Translations under genes and position numbers: made by a program
The notes under the pieces: model-generated
Seen by the model: only the letters and a program-made list of their open reading frames with translations
Database searches by the model: none
Told to the model about the DNA's origin: nothing
Assembly: GCA_039183535.1 (NCBI GenBank)
Contig: JBCDBO010000066.1
Coordinates: forward strand, 1 to 17,570
Direction of reading: 5' to 3'
DNA from: JBCAXA01 sp039183535
Lineage (GTDB): Bacteria; Pseudomonadota; Gammaproteobacteria; Steroidobacterales; Woeseiaceae
Length of the DNA: 17,570 nt
Shown: in pieces, positions 1-7,532 of the stretch
How the letters are laid out: every line of letters begins with the position of its first letter
How positions within the stretch are numbered: position 1 is the stretch's first letter

Positions 1-87
1 CAGCAAGCCACGTTGTCGATGCTGCGTCGCTTATGGGCGCGTATCATGAGCACGGCCGACGTTATCGCTGCACTTGAGTCGAATTAG
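1..87 (+). CDS. 3' end of an unidentified CDS (partial)
   Basis: An open frame enters from the left edge and ends at TAG 85-87. It encodes 28 residues, ending LWARIMSTADVIAALESN. The composition (mixed helix formers, no low complexity) looks like a genuine amphipathic C-terminal helix, but it is too short to assign to a family. It overlaps the TTG start proposed for the downstream DMT transporter by 14 bases, which would fit a translationally coupled pair. The frame could instead be a chance opening. Function unknown. Confidence 0.45.
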   Translation, partial: QQATLSMLRRLWARIMSTADVIAALESN

Positions 88-1021
88 GCAAAACACACTG
101 AATCCTGATTCTTCGACCCGCGACGATCGCTGGTTCGGCGTCGTATTGGTCGTCGCCGGTGCGACGATGCTCGCCTCGAAAGGAATCTTCGCGAAGTTTT
201 TGTACGCGCGCGGTGTTTCCGTCGAAACGGTCGTGGCCGTTCGCTCGGTACTGTCTTATCCAGGTTTCGTTGCGATCGCGCTGGCGACCGGTGCCTTCAG
301 TGGGTTGTTGCGCGTGCCATCCCCGCTACTGATTAAGGCCGCGTTAGCTGGCTTCGTTAGCTACTACATCGGCGCTGGCGTTAATTTCTATGCCTTGTCG
401 TTGATCGATGCCAGCGTCGAACGTGCATTGTTGTTTTCGTACCCGGCTTTACTCGTTGTGTATTTCTGGGTTTTTCGTGGCCGCCGGCCGGGGTGGCCAA
501 CGTTGCTCGCAACGGTCGCCACGTACATCGGAATTGCGTTAACGGTCGGCGCGTTTCGGCCCGCTGTGATGGAGGCGAACGCCTTCGGTGCGCTGCTTGT
601 GCTCGGCTGTGCTTGCACGATGGTTTATTACTTTTTGGCCACCGCAGCTGCGATGACCGTTATGACCAGCGCGCAACTGAATGTTGTCGCAATGGGCGCC
701 GCTGCTGCGGCGTATGCGGTCCATTACCAAGTAACTACCGGGTGGCAGCACATGACGATGGACAAACCCGCCTGGGGTTGGATGGCCGGTCTCATTCTCG
801 TGGCGACGGTCTTACCGTTGTACGCCGTCGCCGAGGGCGTACGCCGCATAGGGCCACAACGGGCGGCGATTGCCAGCACGATCGGACCGGTCGCGACGAC
901 GCTGATGGCATTCACACTGCTGGACGAGCGCATCGGCGCTGACCAAGTGCTAGGCATAGGGCTGATCGTACTCGGCATTCTTGTCGTTGAGATGCGCCGA
1001 CAGCGACCGGCGTCTCAGTAG
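74..1021 (+). CDS. DMT-superfamily transporter, EamA type
   Basis: A 315-residue polytopic inner-membrane protein of the drug/metabolite transporter superfamily. Ten hydrophobic segments fall into two EamA-like halves, the first starting near residue 20 (WFGVVLVVAGATMLASKG). The second ends with the family's typical pattern, RIGPQRAAIASTIGPVATT followed by LLDERIGADQVLG, residues about 255-300. Length is normal for EamA carriers (about 300). The start is TTG at 74; no ATG lies before residue 32, which is already inside helix 1, and no good Shine-Dalgarno is visible, so the start may depend on coupling to the upstream frame. Substrate cannot be read from sequence; these carriers move amino acids, nucleobases, organic acids or drugs. 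It lies just upstream of a dioxygenase gene with a probable GntR operator, but whether it belongs to that regulon is unknown. Confidence 0.85.
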   Translation: MSRIRQNTLNPDSSTRDDRWFGVVLVVAGATMLASKGIFAKFLYARGVSVETVVAVRSVLSYPGFVAIALATGAFSGLLRVPSPLLIKAALAGFVSYYIGAGVNFYALSLIDASVERALLFSYPALLVVYFWVFRGRRPGWPTLLATVATYIGIALTVGAFRPAVMEANAFGALLVLGCACTMVYYFLATAAAMTVMTSAQLNVVAMGAAAAAYAVHYQVTTGWQHMTMDKPAWGWMAGLILVATVLPLYAVAEGVRRIGPQRAAIASTIGPVATTLMAFTLLDERIGADQVLGIGLIVLGILVVEMRRQRPASQ

Positions 1022-1037
1022 CGTGTGCGGACATTTG
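1020..1037. promoter_or_regulatory. Degenerate second GntR operator-like site
   Basis: The stretch GTGCGGACATTTG (1025-1037) matches 10 of 13 bases of the right part of the palindrome at 9261-9278, including the invariant CGGACA core. Over all 18 positions the match is 11. Its centre lies about 46 bp upstream of the better site at 1066-1083, and it overlaps a perfect -35 hexamer. It may be an auxiliary operator. The match is weak enough to be chance. Confidence 0.35.
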
Positions 1038-1063
1038 ACAGCGAACCGGTGATTTTCTAAGCT
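1035..1063 (+). promoter_or_regulatory. Candidate sigma70 promoter for the dioxygenase gene
   Basis: A perfect -35 hexamer TTGACA lies at 1035-1040. A 17-bp spacer leads to TAAGCT (1058-1063), a weak -10 with 3 of 6 consensus bases. Transcription would start near 1070, inside the operator-like palindrome 1066-1083, a geometry typical for repression at the start point. The -10 is poor, so the assignment is tentative. Confidence 0.4.
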
Positions 1064-1065
1064 GA

Positions 1066-1083
1066 CATTTGTCCGTACATTTG
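1066..1083. promoter_or_regulatory. GntR operator candidate upstream of dioxygenase gene
   Basis: CATTTGTCCGTACATTTG here matches the reverse complement of the palindrome between gntR and the MaoC gene (CATTTGTCCGTACAAATG) at 16 of 18 positions. The non-palindromic centre CCGT is included, which argues for descent from or recognition by the same protein. The TTGT-N4-ACA layout fits operators of HutC-type GntR regulators. The site ends 14 bases before the ATG of the TauD-like gene. Confidence 0.65.
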
Positions 1084-1097
1084 GATGGGGGTGCGGC

Positions 1098-1949
1098 ATG
1101 CAGCAGTCTGTAAAGCGTCAATTGACGGCTAGCTTCGGCGCTGAGTTAGCCGGCGTTACGATTGCCGGCGATGCCGACGCCGAGACCATCGCGTTTGTCC
1201 GCGAGCAGTGGGCAACGCACAAGTTGTTGCTGTTTCGCGAGCAAAGCGTCGATGAAGCCGCGCTCGTCGGCTTCAGTCGCCAGTTCGGTGATCTAGAGAT
1301 CCACGTTCGCACCGAATTCCTATCGCCCGAACACCCCGAAATTTTGTACGTCTCAAATGCCCGCGACGGTGATCGCAACGTCGGGATTCTTGCCGACACC
1401 GAAGTCGGTTGGCATTACGATCAGATTTACTTGCCACGGCCGGCCGTTGGTTCATTGCTCTGCGCCGTCGAATTACCGCCGACGGGTGGCAACACCTATT
1501 TCGCGGATATGGCTGCGGCCTACGCGGCGCTGCCCGATGACATCAAGGCCCGCTTGGACGGTCGCGTTGCGACTCAGTCTTACGAGGCATTCAATCGGGC
1601 CTACAGCGTGCCGACCTCGAAAGCGCAAAAGAAAAAATCGCCGGATATTGATCAACCGATTGTTCGCACCCATCCGATCACCGGCGAAAAGGCACTGTAT
1701 CTTTGCCCTGGCATGACGACCGCGATCGTTGGGCTGCCGGCTGCGGACAGCCAAGCATTGCTCGATTATTTGTTCGAATGGACGGTACAACCACAGTTCG
1801 TTTACGCGCATACGTGGCAACCGGGCGACTGTCTGATGTGGGACAACGCCTGCACGATGCATCGCCGCGACCCCTTCGACGGGGAATACACACGCTTGAT
1901 GAAGCGCACAACGATATTACCGCCAGCCGAGCTGGCAGTACCGTTCTAA
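1098..1949 (+). CDS. TauD/TfdA-family 2-oxoglutarate/Fe(II) dioxygenase
   Basis: A cytoplasmic 283-residue non-heme iron dioxygenase. It would oxidise its substrate with O2 while converting 2-oxoglutarate to succinate and CO2. The iron facial triad is visible as H106-x-D108 in GWHYDQ and H255 in CTMHRRDP. R270 in RLMKRTTI is the expected 2-oxoglutarate carboxylate ligand, and R266 lies nearby. H255 and R270 have the same numbering as in E. coli TauD, which is also 283 residues long. Family members act on taurine, alkyl sulfates, 2,4-D, hypophosphite, carnitine precursors and others; the substrate here is not evident. ATG 1098 is preceded by a purine-rich GGATGGGGG. Its promoter region carries a near copy of the GntR operator of the catabolic island at 4567-10982, so it is likely co-regulated with those genes. 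The stop codon lies one base from the convergent ATPase gene. Confidence 0.9.
   Translation: MQQSVKRQLTASFGAELAGVTIAGDADAETIAFVREQWATHKLLLFREQSVDEAALVGFSRQFGDLEIHVRTEFLSPEHPEILYVSNARDGDRNVGILADTEVGWHYDQIYLPRPAVGSLLCAVELPPTGGNTYFADMAAAYAALPDDIKARLDGRVATQSYEAFNRAYSVPTSKAQKKKSPDIDQPIVRTHPITGEKALYLCPGMTTAIVGLPAADSQALLDYLFEWTVQPQFVYAHTWQPGDCLMWDNACTMHRRDPFDGEYTRLMKRTTILPPAELAVPF
1922..1936. terminator. Small hairpin at convergent gene ends
   Basis: GCCAGC-CGA-GCTGGC is a perfect 6-bp inverted repeat with a 3-base loop inside the last codons of the dioxygenase gene. It lies just downstream of the ATPase stop on the other strand. No T-tract follows on either strand, so it may act as a weak bidirectional terminator or mRNA 3' stabiliser, or be incidental. 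Confidence 0.3.
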
Positions 1950-1950
1950 C

Positions 1951-3174
1951 TCAGTAGCGCTTGACGGTCTTCAAGTACTTTTCGACGTCTTTGTAACTGG
2001 AGTCGGCGCCGGAGAATTTCACGAGATTACGCGCTGTCTTGATCCAGTCGACTGTCGACGGGGTCACTTGATCCAACGCGGCGACCAAATCGCCCATCGT
2101 CAGGTCGCGTTGCTCGCCACTGTCCAGAATGTCAGCGAGCGCCTCGTCCTTCGCCAAGTCGATCAGCCCGTCGATATCGGCGCCGGAATACAGCTCCGTC
2201 TTGGCGGCAATCGCGTCAGCATCGATCTCGGCCGTCGGTACGTCGTGCAACTTCATGCGCAGCATCTCAGCGCGCGCTTCACGGTCTGGCGGAGGCACGA
2301 ATACCTGCCGTGAGAATCGACCGGGCCGTTTCATCGCCGGATCAACGTCCCACGGCATATTCGTTGCAGCCAGAATGAGGACGCCTTCGTTGTCGTCGTT
2401 AAAGCCGTCAAGCTGCGCGAGGAATTCATTAACGACGGTGCGAGCAGCGCTGGATGATGCCTTCGAACGCGAGTAGGCCAACGCGTCGAGTTCATCGAAG
2501 AACAGCACACACGGTCGGCGCGCCCGTGCCTGTTCGAAAATATCGGCCAGATTTTTCTCGCTCTCACCGATCCACATATTCAGTACATCGCTAATACCGA
2601 CGGCGCGAAATTCCGCGGAGACCTCACCGGCGATTGCCCGGGCAGTTAGCGTCTTGCCGCAACCCGGCGGGCCGTACAACAACACGCCACCACCGGCTTT
2701 TTTGCGAAAGCGCTGAAATAGACCGGGGTTACGAAACGGTTCGATGATTTGCAGCCGCAACACCTTCTTGAGGGCATCCATACCGGCAATATCAGCAAAT
2801 GTGACCGTCGGTTCGCGGGCGGCACTGAGTTCCATAACGTTGTTGCCACCGTCAACGACGCTGAGCTGTGGCGTGCTCGTTTGCGCTTTTCGCCACAGCG
2901 CTTCCAGTTCATCGTCAGGTGCAAAACCGTCCATCGTTCGCGCTTGTCGGTAGCGGTCAAGGGCGAGCGGCGAATCACCGCTGTGTTCGGCGCATCTGGC
3001 AAGGCCGACAACGGCGCTAGCGCGGCTCGCATCGCCCTTCAGCACCAATTCGTACTGCGCAATGGCCGCTGCGACGTCGTTTTCGTCGAGCAGCAAACTG
3101 GCGTAGCGCTCGCGAAGATCGGCGTTGAACGGGTCCTGCAGTAGCGCGTTCTCGATGTCTGTTTTACTCGTCAC
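1951..3174 (-). CDS. TPR-AAA+ ATPase (Vps4/FtsH-like core)
   Basis: A 407-residue ATPase. Residues 1-100 form TPR-like helical repeats (DPFNADLRERYASLLLDEND and a second unit). A linker leads to one AAA+ module: Walker A GPPGCGKT 168-175, pore-loop-1-like MWIGESE around W201, Walker B VLFFDELD 223-230 with E228, sensor 1 N272, an SRH with RPGRFSR 283-289, and a sensor-2-like YSGADIDGL 329-337. The C-terminal tail from 375 (WIKTARNLVKFSGAD) resembles the end of Vps4/katanin-type ATPases. Such enzymes unfold or extract substrates through a hexameric central pore. No protease domain or membrane segment is present. The start is GTG 3174, 12 bases after the stop of the TPR membrane protein, with no strong Shine-Dalgarno, so translation is probably coupled. 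Biological role unknown; the upstream membrane proteins are the likely partners or recruiters. Confidence 0.88.
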   Translation of the reverse strand: MTSKTDIENALLQDPFNADLRERYASLLLDENDVAAAIAQYELVLKGDASRASAVVGLARCAEHSGDSPLALDRYRQARTMDGFAPDDELEALWRKAQTSTPQLSVVDGGNNVMELSAAREPTVTFADIAGMDALKKVLRLQIIEPFRNPGLFQRFRKKAGGGVLLYGPPGCGKTLTARAIAGEVSAEFRAVGISDVLNMWIGESEKNLADIFEQARARRPCVLFFDELDALAYSRSKASSSAARTVVNEFLAQLDGFNDDNEGVLILAATNMPWDVDPAMKRPGRFSRQVFVPPPDREARAEMLRMKLHDVPTAEIDADAIAAKTELYSGADIDGLIDLAKDEALADILDSGEQRDLTMGDLVAALDQVTPSTVDWIKTARNLVKFSGADSSYKDVEKYLKTVKRY

Positions 3175-3186
3175 AATCGTGTTCTG

Positions 3187-4065
3187 TTAGCGCAAGAGTC
3201 GCTTCAAAAGCGGTGGCCAAACCCAGCTGTAGACGACGTAGATCAACAATACCGTCACTAAGACGGTCGCGAGCGTCGGCGTGTCGTCGAGGACGCCGGA
3301 GCGAAACAGCACGACGGCCGCGAACCAGATCCCGATCGAACCGGCCCAACCGAAGCGTTGCAATGGCCACAGCGGCCTCATCGACCAGTGGTTTGCGCGG
3401 CGCAGTTCGCTAGCGAGTTCGACCAAGCTCTCGTTCGCCGGGTCGGCCAGAACCAATTCCCGAGACAGTTGGTAGGCTTCTTCGTGCCGCCCTTGTTCGA
3501 TCAGGTGCTGGACCAGGCGGATTGTCGTCTGCATTTGATCCGGATGCTCCTGCAACAGGCGTTGCAGACGCTCGCGCTGTTCATCGTTGCTCGAATTTAC
3601 GAAGCCGCAGAGTACATGCACATTCATCGCGCCTTCGTGGTCCGGGTCACGCTTCAGCGCTTCACCGGCCAGTGCCTCGGCTTTCTCGAAGTGCATCGTT
3701 CGCAGCATGACCTCGGCGTACGTGGCGTACAACGATGGCGATTCTGGGTAATCGGCGAGCAGACCCAATAAAATCTCTTCCGCTTGGCGGTACTCGTCTT
3801 GGTCGAGTTTTACCTTCGCGAGCAGGTAGCGCGCATCGTAGTACGTGGGTTCGTCGGCGAGAACCTCTTCAAGAATCTCAACGGCTCGCGCATCGTGATC
3901 GGCGACCCACTCGACGATGGCCTGGAAATACCGTAACTCGAGGCTGTCCGGAAAATTCGGCAAGACTTCGGCGAGCCGTCGCTCGGCCATGTGAAAGCGC
4001 TGCCGGTCGAGTAGCTCACCGATCTCGTGGCGCGCGCTTGCTAAGTCGTCTGGTAAATCGTTCAT
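3187..4065 (-). CDS. TPR protein with two C-terminal membrane helices
   Basis: A 292-residue protein. Residues 1-220 are a run of TPR/Sel1-like helical hairpins, e.g. AVEILEEVLADEPTYYDARYLLAKVK and the next unit AEEILLGLLADYPESPSLYA. They are followed by two hydrophobic segments, about 239-256 and 264-286, ending in basic KRLLR. With no signal peptide, the TPR domain should face the cytoplasm with a tail-anchored hairpin in the membrane. ATG 4065 shares one base with the upstream stop (TGATG) and has a strong GGAGG seven bases ahead. TPR domains dock proteins; here the natural partner is the TPR-AAA+ ATPase encoded 12 bases downstream. I do not recognise a named family. Confidence 0.82.
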   Translation of the reverse strand: MNDLPDDLASARHEIGELLDRQRFHMAERRLAEVLPNFPDSLELRYFQAIVEWVADHDARAVEILEEVLADEPTYYDARYLLAKVKLDQDEYRQAEEILLGLLADYPESPSLYATYAEVMLRTMHFEKAEALAGEALKRDPDHEGAMNVHVLCGFVNSSNDEQRERLQRLLQEHPDQMQTTIRLVQHLIEQGRHEEAYQLSRELVLADPANESLVELASELRRANHWSMRPLWPLQRFGWAGSIGIWFAAVVLFRSGVLDDTPTLATVLVTVLLIYVVYSWVWPPLLKRLLR

Positions 4066-4514
4066 CAGCCAACCTCCAGCGCGGCAAACACGCCCATCGT
4101 GACCAAAATGGACACGACGATTGCAGCGATCACCGGTACGTACGGTGACGGCTTATCGAGACCGAGAAAATTCATCGCCTTAAAGGCTCGTTGATGCAAA
4201 AGGTACAGCGCGCCGCAGAGAACGAAACCGAGACCGCGGTTGACCAATCGAGCCGTCCTGGCTGTATCGCCACCGGCTGTCATTTCTATCATGGCAACTA
4301 GCGTTCCGACCGACAACAGCAACATGCCGATCAGCAAGATCGCATCGCGACCGAGTCGACCTAAGCGGTACGCATTGAGTGTGCCCATAATAACGACTGC
4401 GACGCCGCCGCCGAAAAATGCGGCGGCGATCAGCGCCCCCACCGAATAGACGGCCATCGTCGAATCGTTTTGTAGCGACGGCGTTAGCAAGTCGCTATTG
4501 TCGGCGTGCCTCAT
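4065..4514 (-). CDS. Small four-helix membrane protein, unknown function
   Basis: A 149-residue protein with four hydrophobic stretches: about 21-43, 56-77, 92-107 and 127-148. Two short basic loops separate them (YRLGRLGRD and HQRAFKAMN). I recognise no family. It is the first gene of the unit that continues with the TPR membrane protein (one-base overlap) and the AAA+ ATPase. The start could be ATG 4514 or the internal ATG at 4457, which begins directly before helix 1 (MAVYSVGALI); neither has a clear Shine-Dalgarno. It could be a membrane anchor, channel-like subunit or substrate adaptor for the ATPase; this is inference from position only. Confidence 0.7.
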   Translation of the reverse strand: MRHADNSDLLTPSLQNDSTMAVYSVGALIAAAFFGGGVAVVIMGTLNAYRLGRLGRDAILLIGMLLLSVGTLVAMIEMTAGGDTARTARLVNRGLGFVLCGALYLLHQRAFKAMNFLGLDKPSPYVPVIAAIVVSILVTMGVFAALEVG

Positions 4515-4525
4515 CGGGGTCTTTT

Positions 4526-4553
4526 TTTATGGGTGACACACGAAGTCTACCAA
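4526..4553 (-). promoter_or_regulatory. Candidate promoter of the AAA+ unit
   Basis: Read on the - strand, TTGGTA (4548-4553) and CATAAA (4526-4531) are separated by 16 bases, each matching 4 of 6 sigma70 consensus bases. The pair lies in the 52-bp gap between the end of the hpaB-like gene and the four-helix membrane protein. If used, the transcript would begin around 4519, only about 5 bases before ATG 4514, which would favour the internal start at 4457. No terminator for the hpaB-like gene is visible in this gap, so read-through from upstream is also possible. Confidence 0.3.
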
Positions 4554-4566
4554 GGCTCAGCAGTCA

Positions 4567-6111
4567 CTAGCCGGTTCGTTTCGAACGTTGGTCGACGTCC
4601 GGCGCCGCGCAGCCTACTGGACAGCACTGGCCCGGCTGGCGCTGGCGGGCTGGTGCGCCAGTGGCTGACGTGTCAGCGACGCCGCGATCCAGCAGTCGTT
4701 CAACCAGTTGGCGGCGCTCCTCGATGGGGTAGTTTCGGTAGATTTCGCGCTTCATTGCCTCCGGACTACCGCCGCCGTGCAGTGAAATGACTGAGTACCA
4801 GCCGCCGGTATTCGACGCCGTTAGGTCTTCGAGGAAACGCGAAACCTCGATCCGTTGTTCGTAGGGGATGTCGTCGCGGGCCCGCAACATCGTCGCAAGG
4901 TCGCCGGCTGTTTGTGGGTTGTGGTCCTCATCGGGTCCCGGCAGGGCGACAATCAGTCCGCCTGATACCTCGTGAGCGGTGCGATGCATGTCGTAAATCT
5001 GTGTCGCCAGCAGCAATTTGCCGACGTTCGCAAAGACCGGTTCCGGCTGCCAATTGCCGGCCGGGTCCTCAATGCCATAAACAGACGCTGCAACGCCACA
5101 GGCATAGAAGCCCTCAACAATCTTTATGAGCTCGACCATCGATCCGCGAATATGGCCGATGCGTTCCGGGTCGAGACCGTTGGCCTCGGTCATCAGCGCG
5201 CCGGCACCGATTAACAAGTCGCCAAATCCCGCCCGTGCCGCGATGCAGCTGTGACGGTGATGGGTCGCGTAGTTCGTGACGAGGTACTCCGAGTGCTGCC
5301 ATTCGCCAGCCATAAAGACCCGGTCCCAGGGCACCAAGACGTTATCGAAAACACAGACGGCGGTCGACTGACCGTATTTCGCGGAGAATTTTGCGGCCGG
5401 ATCGCCGGGGCGGCCGGCTGGACGGGCGATGATCGTTAAGCCATCAGCATCGAGCGGTACCGCGCAGCAGACTACGTAGTCGACAGCATCGGCCGGCATC
5501 GTCCGGCACGGCATGACCAGTAGCTCATGCATATACGGACCGCCGGTTACGATCGCCTTTGTACCGCTGATCACGATGCCGTCGCTGCGTCGCTCGACGA
5601 TGCGCACGTAGACGTCAGGATTGGTTTGCGCCTGCGGCCGCTGGCTCCGATCGCCTTTGGCGTCGGTCATCGCAACACCTAGCGTCAAGTCGCGCTCTTG
5701 AATGTCGTGCAAGTACGCGAGGAACCGGTCGTGGTAGTCGCTGTTGCTATCGGCATCCGCCCGATACGTCGCTTGATAAATCGCGTTCAAGGCATCGTGC
5801 GATAAATACCGCTGCGCACAGCCGGTTTCCCGACAGACCAAGCGCACCGCTTCTAACTTTGCGAGCAGGTCTTCGCTGTGTCGGTTGATGTGGATCATCC
5901 GGTTCACGTCTTTTCCGGACGTGGCTTGCTCTTCGACCATCCAGCGCCGGTAGTCCGTGCGAAGCGCGTAGTCGTAAGTGACGCCGACGGCGCGAATACC
6001 CGGTTGAAAGCGCGGTTCGTCCGCCACGCTATCGACTTGGTCGCCAGCGACGAAAACCCGCGGCTTATAGGCGCGCAGGCTCTCGCGGTAATCGTCGCCA
6101 CTCATCAACAT
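4567..6111 (-). CDS. HpaB/AbfD-family flavoprotein lacking Fe-S ligands
   Basis: A 514-residue member of the 4-hydroxyphenylacetate 3-hydroxylase / 4-hydroxybutyryl-CoA dehydratase (AbfD) family, an acyl-CoA-dehydrogenase-like fold. The flavin-site signature AMTDAKGDRSQRP (147-159) is present. By remembered alignment to Clostridium AbfD, the [4Fe-4S] ligands C99, C103, H292 and C299 correspond to C98, Y102, H285 and A292, so two of four are lost. This points to a flavin-only monooxygenase or isomerase rather than a radical dehydratase. No HpaC-type flavin reductase is seen in the window. A tail after about residue 478 extends past the AbfD end and carries a CCPVGC motif (496-501). ATG 6111 follows the prpD-like stop by 2 bases and has GAGG at good spacing; ATG 6105 is an alternative. 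It is the last gene of the gntR-citE-prpD-hpaB unit. Substrate unknown. Confidence 0.82.
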   Translation of the reverse strand: MLMSGDDYRESLRAYKPRVFVAGDQVDSVADEPRFQPGIRAVGVTYDYALRTDYRRWMVEEQATSGKDVNRMIHINRHSEDLLAKLEAVRLVCRETGCAQRYLSHDALNAIYQATYRADADSNSDYHDRFLAYLHDIQERDLTLGVAMTDAKGDRSQRPQAQTNPDVYVRIVERRSDGIVISGTKAIVTGGPYMHELLVMPCRTMPADAVDYVVCCAVPLDADGLTIIARPAGRPGDPAAKFSAKYGQSTAVCVFDNVLVPWDRVFMAGEWQHSEYLVTNYATHHRHSCIAARAGFGDLLIGAGALMTEANGLDPERIGHIRGSMVELIKIVEGFYACGVAASVYGIEDPAGNWQPEPVFANVGKLLLATQIYDMHRTAHEVSGGLIVALPGPDEDHNPQTAGDLATMLRARDDIPYEQRIEVSRFLEDLTASNTGGWYSVISLHGGGSPEAMKREIYRNYPIEERRQLVERLLDRGVADTSATGAPARQRQPGQCCPVGCAAPDVDQRSKRTG

Positions 6112-6113
6112 AG

Positions 6114-7532
6114 TTAAGCCTCGCTTCTCAAGCGCGTCGTCACTGCGTTGAGATCGGCGGCGTTATCGAGCGACTGGATCGCGTCCCAAAGCTCTGTCGC
6201 CGCGGTTGCGCTCAGGTGACCGTCGGTGTTGGCCATGAATTTTTTGCGGACATCGGTGGCCGTTAGGCGGCGCGAGTCTGCGCCGCGATTAACGGGCTCA
6301 CGATGCTCCAACGTACGGCCGTCGCGCGTTGTTACGATGACGCCACCGGAGTAGTACTCGGGGTAGCGCGATTCGTCGTCGTGGCGAAACGTCATCCGGT
6401 CAGCCAATGCCAGTATCGCCGGATCGTTCAGTGCATCGTCAGCCAGCTCATCGAGCGTGAAACGCTGGCGGACCGCGGCAGCTGCCACCGCGAAATGAAC
6501 GCTGAACTTCGCGTCGTAGTCGTTCTGTGGACGTCGCTTGGCAGCTTCCGGCCGGCAGACGACGTCGTGTTGTTTGTCGTGCAATAGAACGGTTGCACTA
6601 GCGATGTCGTCCGGTGCCAGATTGTGCTGTCTCACCAGCTCGAGCATTGCGTCGACCGATGCGTGGTTAAAGTGGCAAATCGGGTATGGCTTGATCGCCA
6701 CTTTGTTCATTTCCCACACCGAACCGAGCGTCGCCGCCGTTTCGCGGGTGTCGATCTTGTCGGCGCGTAAATACAAACTGTACAGACCGTACCGGCCCTC
6801 GTAGGCATTGAGCGGCGCTTTGAAGTTGTGCTCTGCCATCGACACAGCTTGGATAGCGCTCGCAGCCGCCCACCCTGGGTGTAAGCGCTTGGTCCACGAG
6901 CCGTCTTCGAGAAACTCGAGGCTGCCACTGGCCATGCTGAGGGCGACGCCTTGCGCCATCGCGATCTGTGTTGGGCTGAGTCCGCCGAGATAACCTGCAG
7001 CAACCGCGCAGCCAAAAATGCCGACCAGCCCGGTTGGGTGAAAGCCAATTTTCTGCAACATGCCCTCGGCCACCATGCCGATGCGCGCGTCGGTTTCGAT
7101 CGCCAGCAAGTATGCGGCCAGTGCTTGCGGTCCGCTTGCTCCGCGCCGCTGAGCTTCGGTCAGCATCAACGGAACCGCACTCGTCGAGCAATGAATAACG
7201 GCGCCGGTGTGTGTGTCGTCGTAATCGAGTCCGTGCATCAACAGGCCATTGGCCATGGCGGCGTCGCGCACCGCCAAGCGCAGTTCGGTGCCGACGACCG
7301 GAAAGTCGCCGTCGCTTGCCAACGCCCGAATACCGTTCAACGAGGCGCTGGCGAACGGGTAGCGGTGTGAAGCGAAGCCGATACCGATCGTATCGGCAAT
7401 GCAGAGTTTCGCGTACTCAACAACGTCGCCGGGCACGTGCTCCAGCGAGAACGATGCTGCGAAGTTGGCGAGGTGCACGGCCAACGAGTCGCGGCTCGCG
7501 CCGCTTTCCAGGGTTTCGACGGCAGCACTCAT
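6114..7532 (-). CDS. MmgE/PrpD-family protein
   Basis: A 472-residue cytoplasmic protein of the MmgE/PrpD family, at the usual length. The family signature HGLDYDDTHTG spans residues 100-110. Conserved SWTKRLHPGWAA (near 210-225) and KPYPICHFNHAS (near 285-297) segments supply Lys, Arg and His residues found around the active site of family members. Known activities are 2-methylcitrate dehydratase, cis-aconitate decarboxylase and iminodisuccinate epimerase, all on tri- or dicarboxylates. ATG 7532 overlaps the citE-like stop as ATGA and is preceded by a strong GGAGG. With a CitE-type lyase and a MaoC-type hydratase nearby, a hydration, dehydration or isomerisation step on a branched dicarboxylate is likely. 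The exact reaction cannot be read from sequence. Confidence 0.88.
   Translation of the reverse strand: MSAAVETLESGASRDSLAVHLANFAASFSLEHVPGDVVEYAKLCIADTIGIGFASHRYPFASASLNGIRALASDGDFPVVGTELRLAVRDAAMANGLLMHGLDYDDTHTGAVIHCSTSAVPLMLTEAQRRGASGPQALAAYLLAIETDARIGMVAEGMLQKIGFHPTGLVGIFGCAVAAGYLGGLSPTQIAMAQGVALSMASGSLEFLEDGSWTKRLHPGWAAASAIQAVSMAEHNFKAPLNAYEGRYGLYSLYLRADKIDTRETAATLGSVWEMNKVAIKPYPICHFNHASVDAMLELVRQHNLAPDDIASATVLLHDKQHDVVCRPEAAKRRPQNDYDAKFSVHFAVAAAAVRQRFTLDELADDALNDPAILALADRMTFRHDDESRYPEYYSGGVIVTTRDGRTLEHREPVNRGADSRRLTATDVRKKFMANTDGHLSATAATELWDAIQSLDNAADLNAVTTRLRSEA

Noticed and set aside
4515..4566. T-tract CTTTTTTTA at 4521-4529 as a + strand terminator
   Set aside because: No stable hairpin precedes it, and no + strand gene ends nearby.
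4574..4586. GTTCG-TTT-CGAAC inverted repeat near the end of the hpaB-like gene
   Set aside because: Only 5-bp arms, inside coding sequence and without a following T-tract; not enough for a terminator call.
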